NCBI RefSeq assembly: GCF_000146165.2
Contig: NC_004347.2
Coordinates: forward strand, 1,612,001-1,676,000
Reading direction: 5' to 3'
DNA length: 64,000 nt
Source: Shewanella oneidensis MR-1
GTDB lineage: Bacteria; Pseudomonadota; Gammaproteobacteria; Enterobacterales; Shewanellaceae
A program made the translations under genes and the position numbers. The notes under the pieces were generated by a model that saw nothing but the letters and a program-made list of their open reading frames with translations, ran no database searches and had not been told where the DNA came from. Position 1 is the first letter of the stretch. Each line of letters opens with the position of its first letter. Below are positions 1-9,420 of the stretch, one piece after another.

Positions 1-939
1 ACGGTCGCCTTCTTCAATCACAGCAGATACCGCTTTACGGATCGGAGCCGCTTTATCGGCCATACCTAAGTATTCCAGCATTTGGATAGAGGCCAAGATC
101 ACTGAGGTTGGGTTCGCGAGGTTTTTACCTGCGATATCTGGCGCGCTGCCGTGAACCGCTTCGAAAATCGCTGCATCACGGCCAATGTTGGCGCCTGGTG
201 CCATACCTAAACCACCGACTAAACCCGCACACAGATCCGACAGAATGTCACCAAACAGGTTAGTGGTCACGATCACATCAAAGTTTTCTGGGTTCATTAC
301 TAACTTCATGCAAGTCGCATCGACGATCATTTCTTCGGTTTTGATATCTGGATAGCGTAGGCTTACTTCACGAGCTACTTTCAGGAACAGACCTGAAGTT
401 GACTTCATGATGTTTGCCTTGTGCACGATAGTGACTTTCTTGCGGCTTTCTTTACGGGCCAGTTCGTAGGCAAAGGTCGCGATTTGTTCGGCACCTTGGC
501 GAGTGACAATACTGGTGGCTTCAGCTGTGCTACCGTCTTCTGACACTTTTTGACCGTGGCCTGAATACATACCTTCGGTGTTTTCACGCACTGTGATGAT
601 ATCAATGTTTTCATAACGGGCTTGGGTGCCTTTGAAAGACAACACTGGGCGCACGTTCGCGTACAGGCCGAATTTTTTACGTAATGTCACGTTGATAGAG
701 GTAAAGCCTTCACCCACTGGTGTAGTCAGCGGGCCTTTCAGAGTGATGCGGTTTTTTTCAATCAGTTCTAAAGTACGCTGCGGAAGTAACTCGCCTTGTT
801 TTTCGAGTGCTGCTAAACCAGCATCGGCAAATTCATATTCAAAATCACAACCTGCTTTATCAAGAATTTTTAAGGCTGAATCAATAATACTTGGGCCAAT
901 TCCATCACCTGGAATTACGGTTATCGTTCTTTTTGACAT
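1..939 (-). CDS. NAD-dependent isocitrate dehydrogenase (3' end beyond window)
   Basis: Oxidative decarboxylation of isocitrate to 2-oxoglutarate in the TCA cycle. The reading frame is open from the ATG at 937-939 to the window edge, 313 codons. The N-terminus has the nucleotide-fold PGDGIGP motif of the isocitrate/isopropylmalate dehydrogenase family. The substrate motif SINVTLRKKFGLYANVRP has the Ser and Asn typical of isocitrate enzymes, rather than the Glu-Leu pattern of LeuB. Near residue 270 the sequence HGSAPDIAG has Asp-Ile where NADP enzymes of the E. coli type have Lys-Tyr, which points to NAD as cofactor. An AAGGA ribosome-binding site lies about 8 bases before the start. A short hairpin (ACCCGG/CCGGGT, 981-998) lies in its leader. 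The C-terminus is missing only because of the window edge. The specificity calls rest on known family residues. Confidence 0.9.
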   Translation of the reverse strand, partial: MSKRTITVIPGDGIGPSIIDSALKILDKAGCDFEYEFADAGLAALEKQGELLPQRTLELIEKNRITLKGPLTTPVGEGFTSINVTLRKKFGLYANVRPVLSFKGTQARYENIDIITVRENTEGMYSGHGQKVSEDGSTAEATSIVTRQGAEQIATFAYELARKESRKKVTIVHKANIMKSTSGLFLKVAREVSLRYPDIKTEEMIVDATCMKLVMNPENFDVIVTTNLFGDILSDLCAGLVGGLGMAPGANIGRDAAIFEAVHGSAPDIAGKNLANPTSVILASIQMLEYLGMADKAAPIRKAVSAVIEEGDR

Positions 940-1193
940 GGAGAAGTCCTTCCACGGTTCGTCGTTACTGCAATTGTCCGACCCGGGATCAGCCGGGTAA
1001 CATGACTATGAATTTGGTGTTTTTTCTCACTATTATTTTAACCGTCTTTGGTCAAACTTCACAGGAAATAGTGAGCAATATCACGAATTTTTATTGGGTA
1101 AAACTTGTAAAAATACTGGGTTATAACGATGATGGAGAGTCAATGGTTTAAAAAGTCTACTTTAGTCTAACAACTACATAAAAGAGGAAGACA

Positions 1194-4010
1194 TTGAAGT
1201 TATTACCTATCACATCTCTGGTGCTGTTATCCCTTGGAATACTGCCAGCCGTACAAGCTGAAACCAGTACTAAACCCCTTACCCTTACTGACATAATGCA
1301 TTTTGAGTCCCTCGAAAAGCCTGTTATCGCTGACAATGGTCAAGTGCTGGCTGTCGAGGTGGCACCAGATCGTGGCGATAGCCACGGCTTGATTAAACAT
1401 CTGCAAACAGGAAAAGACTTTCAGATTGAAGGCGGCTCAGACCCTATCGTGAGTAAAACTGGCCGCTATGTCGCGATGGCCGTTAAACCTAGTTTGCTAA
1501 AAGTTGAAACTAGCGATGCTAAGGCAAAGAAAAAACTCAAAGCCGATATGGTGCTGCTTGATACCCAAACTGGCACGCAAACTAAATTTGAACGGGTGAA
1601 AGAATTTGTCTTTAGCGACGATGGCGCGCATTTAGCCATTTGGTTTGAAGCCGACGAAGAGGCCAAGAAAGACGCAAAAGAGAAGAGCGAAGGCGCCGAA
1701 GATAAGCCCAAAGCCGAAAAGGTGAAGGTCGATAAGTTCGATCAAGGTCGTCGTTTTAGTTTAGTGAATTTGTCTTCACCCTCGCAGCGTGTAGATGTGG
1801 AGCATGTGACCGCCTATCACTTCGATAAAGACAGCCGCCGCTTAGCAATTGCAGTCAATGATATCGAGGCAAAGCAACATCAATTGCAGCTGATTGATTT
1901 GAAAAGCTACAAAAAATCAACGGCATTTGAATCCCAAAATCAACAAATTGGTGCGCTAGCACTTTCAAAAAATGGCCGCTGGCTGGCCTTTACTCAAGGT
2001 GATGCCAGTGAATTACCCTATGGCCGCAGCTATCAGTTAAGCCTAGTCGATATCGCTTCGGGCAAAATTCGCGCTGTGCCAAATACCAAAGAGTGGACGT
2101 TAAATCGTTACGCCAGTTTAAACTTTTCATTAGACAGTGAGCGACTCTTCTTTGGCCGAGTGCCTGAGGTGAGCCAGCAGCTTAGCCTGAAAAAAATCGC
2201 CGAAGAAAAAAATCTTTACGATAAAGAGATTGTTACAGGCCAGCGCGGGCTTAAAGTTTGGCATGGGGACGAACCACGGATTAAACCCCATGAAATCAAA
2301 CAATATGAAGCGGAGCAAAAGCGCACTTATTTAGCCGTGTTGCATTTAGGCTCAAATAATGTGGTGCAGCTTGGTGATAAAACGGTGCCAGATGTGGCCC
2401 TGTCGCAGCACAAGCGTTATATGCTGGCCAGCTCTGACTTACCCTATCGCAAGATGATCACTTGGGCGGGTTTTTACCAAGATTACTACTTGGTGGATAT
2501 CAACACTGGCCGCAAGTTACCACTGCTAACCCAACAACCCAGCGATTCAGATCCGAGCTTATCGGGTGATGGCAAATTTGTGGTTTATTATCAACAAGGT
2601 CATGTGTATTTATACGATATTGCCCAAGGACGTCGCACCAATTTGACCCAGTCTTTAAAGGTGAGTTTTGCCGATGAAGACCATGATTATCCATCCAATG
2701 CGCCAGGTTATGGTTTTGGCCCTTGGCTTAAGGATGATGCAGGGATCCTCGTCTACGATAAATTTGATGTGTGGCAGTTTAACACCGCATCTAAAACAGG
2801 TTTTGCTTTAACCGCAGGGCAGGGACGTGCTCAAAAAATTCAATATCGCCTCGAAGGCTTAGTCGATAATCCCGATGAGCCAACGACGCTAGCCTACAAC
2901 GCTACTGTGCTGCTCCATGGTTACAGCGACAAGACTAAGGCCGATGGTTTTTACCAAGCGACCTTAGGCGAAGCGGGCGTTAAGACCTTGATGGAAGGTG
3001 AGTATAAGTTAACAGTGCTTGGGCGCAGTAAAGATACCGATACCTTGGTGTTTTCCAAGGAGCGATTTGATCTCTTCCCCGATTTATACACCGCAAGCTA
3101 TCAAGCGCCACAACAAGCGGTGAAGCAAACCGATTTAGATAAACAGCGCCAAGCCTTTAACTGGAGCCAAGCCGAATTAGTGCATTGGACCAACGGCGAT
3201 GGTAAACCGCTCGATGGTGTGTTGATAAAACCAACCAACTATCAAGCGGGCGAGCGTTATCCTGTGCTGGTGTACTACTATGAATTGATGACCGACAGAC
3301 TGCACGCCTTCCCGCAAATGAAGGTCAACCACAGACCCAACTTTGCTTGGTATGTCAATAATGGTTACGCGTTATTCTTGCCGGATATTCGTTTCGATAT
3401 TGGCTATCCCGGTGCCAGCTCAGTACAAACATTGACCTCGGGTGTGCAAAAGCTTATCGATATGGGCGTTGCCGATGCTAACGCCATTGGATTACAAGGA
3501 CATTCTTGGAGTGGCTATCAAACGGCCTTTGCCATCACCCAAACTAAAATGTTTAAAGCCGCCGTTGCTGGCGCCCCAGTGGCGAACATGACCAGTGCCT
3601 ACAATGGAATTCGCCATGGCACAGGCATTGCGCGCCAGTTCCAATATGAAACCGGCCAAAGCCGCATTGGTGCAAGTTTATTTGCGGCGCCACAAAAATA
3701 CATTGAGAACTCGCCCGTGTTTTATGCCGATCGCATTAAAACGCCGTTGATGATCATGTTTGGCGATAAAGACGATGCGGTGCCCTGGGAGCAAGGTGTT
3801 GAAATGTACTTAGCCATGCGCCGTGCGGGTAAAGATGTGGTGTTTTTGCAATATGAAGATGAGCCACATCATCTAAAGAAATATCCTAATAAACTCGATT
3901 ACAGCATTCGGATGATGGAATACTTCGACCATTACCTAAAAGGTAAACCCGCGCCAGCCTGGTTAAGCCAAGGCGAAGCCTATGTCGAATATAAAGCCGA
4001 TGATGAGTAA
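1194..4010 (+). CDS. Secreted S9-family (prolyl oligopeptidase-like) serine peptidase
   Basis: Predicted periplasmic or exported serine peptidase of 938 residues. The start is a TTG at 1194, chosen because AGAGGAAG sits just before it and a clean signal peptide follows (MKLLPITSLVLLSLGILPAVQA region). The first ~650 residues look like the beta-propeller of S9 enzymes, with a charged Lys/Glu-rich insert near residues 150-180. The C-terminal alpha/beta-hydrolase domain has the nucleophile motif GHSWSG (Ser771), an Asp in FGDKDDAVPW (about residue 860) and a His in EDEPHHLKK (residue 892 or 893). The gene is monocistronic, diverges from the isocitrate dehydrogenase and is closed by a strong terminator. 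Substrate is unknown; the S9 family normally cleaves peptides or dipeptides, and this is inferred only from the fold. Confidence 0.9.
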   Translation: MKLLPITSLVLLSLGILPAVQAETSTKPLTLTDIMHFESLEKPVIADNGQVLAVEVAPDRGDSHGLIKHLQTGKDFQIEGGSDPIVSKTGRYVAMAVKPSLLKVETSDAKAKKKLKADMVLLDTQTGTQTKFERVKEFVFSDDGAHLAIWFEADEEAKKDAKEKSEGAEDKPKAEKVKVDKFDQGRRFSLVNLSSPSQRVDVEHVTAYHFDKDSRRLAIAVNDIEAKQHQLQLIDLKSYKKSTAFESQNQQIGALALSKNGRWLAFTQGDASELPYGRSYQLSLVDIASGKIRAVPNTKEWTLNRYASLNFSLDSERLFFGRVPEVSQQLSLKKIAEEKNLYDKEIVTGQRGLKVWHGDEPRIKPHEIKQYEAEQKRTYLAVLHLGSNNVVQLGDKTVPDVALSQHKRYMLASSDLPYRKMITWAGFYQDYYLVDINTGRKLPLLTQQPSDSDPSLSGDGKFVVYYQQGHVYLYDIAQGRRTNLTQSLKVSFADEDHDYPSNAPGYGFGPWLKDDAGILVYDKFDVWQFNTASKTGFALTAGQGRAQKIQYRLEGLVDNPDEPTTLAYNATVLLHGYSDKTKADGFYQATLGEAGVKTLMEGEYKLTVLGRSKDTDTLVFSKERFDLFPDLYTASYQAPQQAVKQTDLDKQRQAFNWSQAELVHWTNGDGKPLDGVLIKPTNYQAGERYPVLVYYYELMTDRLHAFPQMKVNHRPNFAWYVNNGYALFLPDIRFDIGYPGASSVQTLTSGVQKLIDMGVADANAIGLQGHSWSGYQTAFAITQTKMFKAAVAGAPVANMTSAYNGIRHGTGIARQFQYETGQSRIGASLFAAPQKYIENSPVFYADRIKTPLMIMFGDKDDAVPWEQGVEMYLAMRRAGKDVVFLQYEDEPHHLKKYPNKLDYSIRMMEYFDHYLKGKPAPAWLSQGEAYVEYKADDE

Positions 4011-4037
4011 CTCTCTGGTTTAGGTTTATCTATAAGT

Positions 4038-4064
4038 AAAACGCCACCGTAAGGTGGCGTTTTG
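4038..4064 (+). terminator. Rho-independent terminator of the S9 peptidase gene
   Basis: A 9-bp perfect stem AACGCCACC / GGTGGCGTT with a GTAA loop is followed by a T run, 28 bases after the stop codon. Confidence 0.9.
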
Positions 4065-5424
4065 TTCTGAAAAGGGAGCTAGAGTTAGCTAATCAATATC
4101 GTCCAATTAAATAGTTGCGATTAATAAGCTTTGGGACAAAAGCGTGATAGCTACTTTGCTCTAACTTGTTAGTCTGGGATCAAAATGTCTATAGGTTAAC
4201 GCTCTGTTAAAAGGTTTGAGCAAAGCAACATCGATGACGCCATACCACCATAAACACAAAACGTAACGCATAGAAACACACAACGAGCAAATCACTCTTG
4301 ATCAGTTGAGGGCGTTCAAAATTCTGTGCCAGGCTAATTTTTAAATTTCTAGCACGCTATCTAAACGTCCTTCAAAATAAATCGCTAACTGAGATAAACA
4401 AAGGCTCCAATTGTGGATTGGCATAGTCCATTTATCTGAGGCGTTTAATATGCCTGCGTAAAGTAGCTTCAACAAGCTATTTTCATTAGGAAATGCACCT
4501 TTGGTTTTGGTGAGCTTTCTAAATTGGCGATGTACAGCCTCAACCGCATTGGTCGTGTAAATCACTTTCCTGATATGTTCTGGGTACTTAAAATAATGGG
4601 ACAAATTATGCCATTTGCGACGCCAAGAGTTGATTACCAACGGATAAGCATCACCCCATTTGGCCTCCAGTTCGTCCAATGCCATCTCTGCGGCTTCTTT
4701 ACTCACGGCTCGATACACAGGCTTTAAATCAGCCATAAACGCTTTCTGATTTTTTGAGGCGACATACTTCATTGAGTTGCGGATCTGGTGGATAACGCAT
4801 AGCTGTGTTTCCGTATGAGGGAAGATACTGGCTATGGCCTCAGGGAAACCGGTCAAGCCGTCAACACAGGCGATAAGAATATCTTTTACACCACAATTAT
4901 TAAGATCGGTCAGTACGGATAGCCAGTAATTAGCGCCTTCATTTTCGGATAAGTGAAGCCCTAAAATTTCCTTTTTTCCTTTCATATTAAGCGCTAACAA
5001 TGTGTAAACGGCTTTACTGACGTAACGCCCATCCTCTTTGACTTTATAATGTATCGCATCAAGCCACACGATAGGATAATGGCTATCTAATGGGCGCTGT
5101 TGCCACGCTTTAAGTTCGGGGATGAGTTTGTCAGTGATAGCACTGACTGTTGCGTTAGACACATTGAGCCCATACATATCTTCAACATGTTGATTAATAT
5201 CGCGATAGCTCATACCTATACTGAACATCGATAACACTTTACGTTCGATTTCATCGGTTAGTGTAGTTTGATTTTTCTTAATCAACTGAGGCTCAAAGGT
5301 GCCATTGCGGTCTCTAGGAGCGTCTAACTCAAAGTTACCGGACGGATGCTTAATGGTCTTAGGGGTTTTGCCATTTTTACGATTAGGCTGAGGATCATGC
5401 GCTAAATGCTGCTCAAGCTCAGCC

Positions 5425-6762
5425 CTGTAGGATCCCCTCATAATTCATAGCCCCAACAACCATGAGTTAATGAGAGTTGGGCTAGTTTCTTCGCAGCACA
5501 AAGCAAATCATCTGCTGATATGGGGTAGTCATGCCGTCGCCGCAGCAGTTCTTTGCCCATCCTGATTGTTGATAGCACATTCCTTTTCTTTACCGTGTTG
5601 GCTTGGAAGTGCCGCTGTAATTGCTGTGTTTCTCCGTATAATCCTACCCACCAAAATGCCAGTTGTACCAATAATGCTATCAATAGCAGTATGTCCATCC
5701 TCGCCGCATAACGTGTTCTGCTATGACGTAAACCAAAGCCATAAGCGGGGCTTTTTAAATCTCTAAAGGTTTCTTCTATTTGCATCCGTTTTTGGTAAAT
5801 ATTAACCAGTTTTTGAGGCGACATGGCTTCTATGGTCAAGTTGGTCACCAGTGCCCAAGGCTCTTTGGCGGTTAGTTCATACGTCCATTGCGCCGTATGG
5901 TGACAGTCTGTTGTCGTACTTCGCTGACCTTTTCTGCCTTTACTTGGAGCCCTGAACAATACCATCTCGCATAACAAGGGTTTCTTTACCGATAACGCCA
6001 CTCGCCCAACATGTTTTGCGCGACGACTGGCTTTGGGATAAAGCGCTTTTAGCGAAAATTGGCGACCGAAGGGGTGCAGCCGATAGACACTTAATCCTCT
6101 GACACGACCCAGCCAATACCAACCGAGCTGCTCGACTTTTCGAAACCATGGATTACGGAAGCCCGCGTCAGTGACTATCAGCGGGGTAATATTGTCAGGT
6201 AACACTTTATGGAGTTCATTCAGAAACTGATTATGGGCAGTTTGTGTGCCTTGTAGTACTAACGGAAATGTTCGCTCGTAGAGCGTGATAGAGCGGCCCT
6301 TAATCGCAATAGAGGCGCGTAGTGCAATCAGTTCACGACCTTCACGCATATCAGACCAATCCACCAGTATGGTCGGCATCGTATGTGCTGTTAGCAGCCA
6401 CTTTGCATGCCACTGATAAACAGCCAGTCTTTCATGGTGAAGGTGCGGGTTGCCCAATAATCTATCCATGCGTTTTATTGAGTGTTTAGTATGAGTGCTG
6501 GTGCCATCAATGTGCCGCCCTAAATGCGTGAGGGTGAGACAATCCGCGTTGATGAGGGCTTTGCAGGCGACCATGAGTGTATTCAGTCGCTTTTGATGGA
6601 TTTCTGGACAATGTTGATAGAGAGATTGATGTAAGATAGTTAACACTTGCACCTTGATGCCCTGTGATTGATGTTTGTTCGCACTTCCATCTGATCACAC
6701 TTCAAGGTGCAAGTTCACTCTAATTTAATGATTTATCTGAAAATCATCAGGGGATTCTTCAG
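5425..6762 (-). mobile_element. IS4-family, IS10-like insertion sequence (1338 bp)
   Basis: The terminal inverted repeats are CTGTAGGATCCCCTCATAAT at 5425 and, on the other strand from 6762, CTGAAGAATCCCCTGATGAT. This matches the IS10-type end pattern known for the family. It is flanked by the 9-bp duplication AGCTCAGCC (5416-5424 and 6763-6771), which fits the IS10 target consensus NGCTNAGCN at every fixed position. The element carries one intact transposase gene reading leftwards and lies inside the IS256-family transposase gene in the same orientation. Confidence 0.95.
5438..6652 (-). CDS. IS4-family (IS10-like) transposase
   Basis: Cut-and-paste DDE transposase of 404 residues, very like the IS10 (Tn10) transposase along its whole length. 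Family segments are visible: RMDRLLGNPHLHHERLAVYQWH near the N-terminus, ILVDWSDMREGRE (first catalytic Asp), LIVTDAGFRNPWF (second Asp) and the YREK-type region QIEETFRDLKSPAYGFGLRHSRT (catalytic Glu). The start is a GTG at 6650-6652 with no obvious Shine-Dalgarno sequence, as expected for a family whose translation is kept low. The gene is intact and fills the element almost completely, ending 13 bases inside the end at 5425. Confidence 0.93.
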   Translation of the reverse strand: MQVLTILHQSLYQHCPEIHQKRLNTLMVACKALINADCLTLTHLGRHIDGTSTHTKHSIKRMDRLLGNPHLHHERLAVYQWHAKWLLTAHTMPTILVDWSDMREGRELIALRASIAIKGRSITLYERTFPLVLQGTQTAHNQFLNELHKVLPDNITPLIVTDAGFRNPWFRKVEQLGWYWLGRVRGLSVYRLHPFGRQFSLKALYPKASRRAKHVGRVALSVKKPLLCEMVLFRAPSKGRKGQRSTTTDCHHTAQWTYELTAKEPWALVTNLTIEAMSPQKLVNIYQKRMQIEETFRDLKSPAYGFGLRHSRTRYAARMDILLLIALLVQLAFWWVGLYGETQQLQRHFQANTVKKRNVLSTIRMGKELLRRRHDYPISADDLLCAAKKLAQLSLTHGCWGYEL

Positions 6763-6969
6763 AGCTCAGCCTGGAGAGCCGCTTCAGTGAGTTGCTTGAT
6801 CAGTGGGCCAAGAATGCTGTCTTTACCTGTGAGGCTTTTACCTGATTGCAGATCTTTAAGGGCTTGTTCGAAGTTAAAAGGTTGGGTCATGTGTCATTCC
6901 TGTTTTTGAATATTTTACTGAAATGACACAGAATTATGAACACTACCGATCAGTTTGTATGGCGATTTT

Positions 6970-7758
6970 TCAATCTAGCTCCATGCATGTCTGGCTTTTT
7001 AGTAACTCAAATATATCTGGACGTTCCACTAAAAGAACATCGGACGCCATGTCTTGTATGAATGGAGCAACCCAATATTGTGAACCTTCAGGTGGAGTCA
7101 TACCTACGTCTAAGTGATCTACATAATCTGATGACAACATGTAGCTCTCATTTATTGTGAGTATGTATGACATATTTAAAATAAACACATCACGGACATC
7201 TACCCTGAGTTGTTCTAAATGACGGAGGCGATCCTTCATATAAATTGTACCGTCATTGAGCATCAGTAATGCAAAAAAATTATAATGCATATTATCATTG
7301 CAACGATCTCTGATATCGTCATATCTTTTATCAATCTTGAGTAATGAATTTAGCTTAGACAAATGCGCAGAGCTATCAAGGTATTTAGACATCTTCGGCA
7401 TTCTCGGTAATGGTTTTTTACCATGTAACCAGTCATTTATTTCTGTAATGTAGTAACCGGCTCTTCCTGCATTGTCGCTTATATATAAATTGGTATATGC
7501 ATTAACCATAACCGAGTCGTAGTACTTTCTTAAAAGAGCATAAGCATCATTCAACTTTCCTTCTTTTAATACTAAGTTTATGGACTCAATAGTGCCTTTC
7601 ATCGACATAAAAACATATGTATCCATATTTATGATTGCAGTTGTTCCAATAGTGGTGAAACTCATCACTGCATCAGAAAGATATTCGTAAAACTGTGCAT
7701 AATAGCTCAGATCTTCGAATATTTGGTGATTAACATAATTATTGTCTGTTGATTGCAT
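6970..7758 (-). CDS. Accessory helical protein of unknown function
   Basis: I do not recognise this 262-residue protein. It is rich in predicted helix, has no signal peptide and is more AT-rich than the housekeeping genes around the island, suggesting horizontal transfer. The segment ALLRKYYDSVMVNAYTN is followed about 90 residues later by RDRCNDNMHYNF. An Arg-(5 residues)-His spacing of this kind resembles the active site of HEPN RNases, but that pattern is short and can arise by chance. It lies directly beside the target site of the IS256-family element and upstream of the transposase array, with no partner gene that would make a clear toxin-antitoxin or defence operon. Confidence 0.6.
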   Translation of the reverse strand: MQSTDNNYVNHQIFEDLSYYAQFYEYLSDAVMSFTTIGTTAIINMDTYVFMSMKGTIESINLVLKEGKLNDAYALLRKYYDSVMVNAYTNLYISDNAGRAGYYITEINDWLHGKKPLPRMPKMSKYLDSSAHLSKLNSLLKIDKRYDDIRDRCNDNMHYNFFALLMLNDGTIYMKDRLRHLEQLRVDVRDVFILNMSYILTINESYMLSSDYVDHLDVGMTPPEGSQYWVAPFIQDMASDVLLVERPDIFELLKSQTCMELD

Positions 7759-7786
7759 TATTTTATACTCAATTGCTTAATGCCTG

Positions 7787-8163
7787 GCTAATAAATCCGG
7801 CCACGGCTAATAAATCCGGCCACCCATTTTAAATCAACAACATAATGTACTTTCTGTTGGTCTACAACTTGTCCGAGTGAAAATGGCTTAAATAAGAACC
7901 ATCAATAGCCGCAGGGACAGCATCTGTGCCAGTAAATTACGCTAATTCCTTAAAAAAGGGTGTATTTCAGACGAGGTATATTGTCCCTTACAGATGTTCT
8001 GGAAGGGGGCTTTTGAAGTTATATAAGTCGTTGTCAGTTGCAGCGCAAGTGCTGGCAGCTTGACGCAAAGTGCCGTCGTCGCTTTTCAAGATGTTCGCAG
8101 TAGTCGCTCAGTTCTTGCAATGTGCCTACTGGACCGTGAAATAGTTTGCCAAACTCGGTGGTC
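7787..8163 (-). repeat. Relic 3' end of a REP-associated transposase unit
   Basis: This stretch repeats the downstream tail and last ~40 codons of the two complete transposase units to its right. The tail motif AAATCCGGCCACCCATTTTA plus CAACAACATAATG is at 7812-7844, and the coding remnant runs about 8040-8163. The remnant stops abruptly inside the codons for ...TEFGKLFHGP and runs straight into the tail of the next unit, so its 5' part was lost. An 18-base piece GCTAATAAATCCGGCCAC is directly repeated at 7787-7804 and 7806-7823. Confidence 0.8.
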
Positions 8164-8395
8164 TGGCATAAATCCGGCCACCCATTTTAAATCAACAACA
8201 TAATGCACTTCCCGTTTACCTACAACTTGTAAAAGTTAACATTGTTTAAAAAATAGCCATCAAAAGTCGCAGAGACAACATCTGAGGCAATAGATTGAGC
8301 TAATTCGTTCAAAAATGGTGTATTTCAGACAAGGTATATTGTCCATAGTGCTTAGGAGATACTCTGCAAGGGTTATTTTCGAAGGGATATAGTCG

Positions 8396-9376
8396 CTATC
8401 TGTTGCTATGAAAGTGCTGGCAGCTTGCCGCAAAGTGCCGTCGTCGCTTTTCAAGATGTTCGCAGTAATCAGTCAGTTCTTGCAAGGTTCCCACGGGGCC
8501 ATGAAATAGTTTGCCAAACTCGGTGGTCAGCTTGAGCCAATTGTCATGGGGGATATTTAATCTTGTCAGTAACTTACCGCTATTTTCACTGATGTATCCA
8601 CGTTTATCATTGCGAATGATTCGACCGGTATCTTCCACCAATTGAAGGTAATCCGTAAAGGCAAACGCAATGCCATTGGGTTGGTTGTCGCACTCGTTAC
8701 CGATAAAAGGCAGGAGATTGCTGGGCTGCTCACCTTTTAATGCGGCCCGAATACGTAGCTGAATACTGGTATGGTCGGATTGTTCTGGTGAATCAGCGAG
8801 TTGCGCTCTAATCGGATTCAAATCAACATAAGTCATACAGGCTAACACAGCGGCTTCATCGAGTAGGGCTTGGGATTTGAATCGACCTTCCCAGAAACGA
8901 CCTGTGCAGTTATCTTCTTGATTTGCTTGCCTTGCGATAGGTTCATTGAGGCAGCGCATAAACCAGCTAATGTCGCATAATCGACTGCGATAAAGGGCAA
9001 TTGAATGCTTTAATCGGTTGACCTCATGGGCTTGAACTAACTCATCTTTAACGAATTTTTGCGTTAATTCATCGCCTTTAAACAACTTATGCCATTGCTC
9101 AAGTACTTCGCGGTCAGTCCAACGATTGGCACTATCGATATCGATCCGTAGCACCACATGCAGATGATTCGACATCACCGCAAACGCGGCCACATCAATA
9201 GCAAAAACTGCTTCAAGTTCAAACAGTAGCGATTCTATCCAAGCGCGGCGATGGTCATAGTTTTTACCCGAATAGGTATCATCACCACATAAAAATGCAC
9301 GGCGCACCACGCGACTACAGCAATGGTAATAGGGCGTGTCTTCAAGACTTATCTGGGTTCTACGAGGGCGCGGCAT
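8396..9376 (-). CDS. REP-associated tyrosine transposase (Y1/IS200-like), copy A
   Basis: Single-strand DNA transposase of the RAYT group (Transposase_17 / Y1 superfamily), 326 residues. The histidine motif NHLHVVL near residue 75 is the HUH metal-binding signature. The block TGRFWEGRFKSQALLDEAAV followed by YVDLNPIRA is typical of this group. Members act on REP palindromes in a chromosome. I place the start at the second ATG (9374-9376), because GGAGG lies 6 bases before it; the upstream ATG at 9386-9388 sits inside the palindrome and contains that ribosome-binding site. The long C-terminal third, LLTRLNIPHDNWLKLTTEFG..., is shared with copy B and two relics in the window. Confidence 0.88.
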   Translation of the reverse strand: MPRPRRTQISLEDTPYYHCCSRVVRRAFLCGDDTYSGKNYDHRRAWIESLLFELEAVFAIDVAAFAVMSNHLHVVLRIDIDSANRWTDREVLEQWHKLFKGDELTQKFVKDELVQAHEVNRLKHSIALYRSRLCDISWFMRCLNEPIARQANQEDNCTGRFWEGRFKSQALLDEAAVLACMTYVDLNPIRAQLADSPEQSDHTSIQLRIRAALKGEQPSNLLPFIGNECDNQPNGIAFAFTDYLQLVEDTGRIIRNDKRGYISENSGKLLTRLNIPHDNWLKLTTEFGKLFHGPVGTLQELTDYCEHLEKRRRHFAASCQHFHSNR

Positions 9377-9380
9377 ACAA

Positions 9381-9420
9381 ACCTCCATGTTTGATGCTTA
9401 ACCAAAGCATAGTTGGAGGT
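9381..9420. repeat. REP-like palindrome covering the transposase A ribosome-binding site
   Basis: The outer stem is ACCTCCA (9381-9387) / TGGAGGT (9414-9420). The inner hairpin is ATGCTT (9394-9399) / AAGCAT (9405-9410). A further hairpin GAGGT-TAGCT-ACCTC follows at 9416-9430. The left arm is the complement of the GGAGGT Shine-Dalgarno sequence of copy A, so the folded mRNA would hide it. Copy B has the same arrangement. Confidence 0.75.

Larger units (their letters stand above)
4341..6890 (-). pseudogene. IS256-family transposase, interrupted by IS10-like insertion
   Basis: Mutator-type DDE transposase in two pieces. The N-terminal 43 codons run from the ATG at 6888-6890 to 6763 (MTQPFNFEQALKDLQSGK...). 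The remainder runs from 5415 to the stop at 4341. Joining 6890-6763 to 5415-4341 gives 1203 bases, exactly 401 codons including the stop, with no other lesion. The C-terminal part shows the family signatures: WLDAIHYKV (first Asp), ACVDGLTGFPEAI (second Asp), TTNAVEAVHRQFRK near the C-terminus. An open frame from 5441 reads through the junction but lacks the true N-terminus, so it is probably not active unless the inner element leaves precisely. Confidence 0.9.
4308..6947 (-). mobile_element. IS256-family insertion sequence, split by an IS10-like element
   Basis: The ends form an imperfect inverted repeat sharing GTTCA-AATTCTGTG (4314-4327 and the complement of 6928-6941). They are flanked by a perfect 8-bp target duplication GATCAGTT at 4300-4307 and 6948-6955, the duplication size typical of IS256 elements. 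Removing the internal IS10-like element and one copy of its 9-bp duplication leaves 1293 bp with one continuous 400-residue transposase frame. Both insertions therefore look recent. The region to the left, 4065-4299, holds no gene that I can support. Confidence 0.9.

Noticed and set aside
626..1000. Plus-strand open frame of 124 codons opposite isocitrate dehydrogenase
   Set aside because: Antisense shadow of a well-supported gene; no ribosome-binding site or recognisable product.
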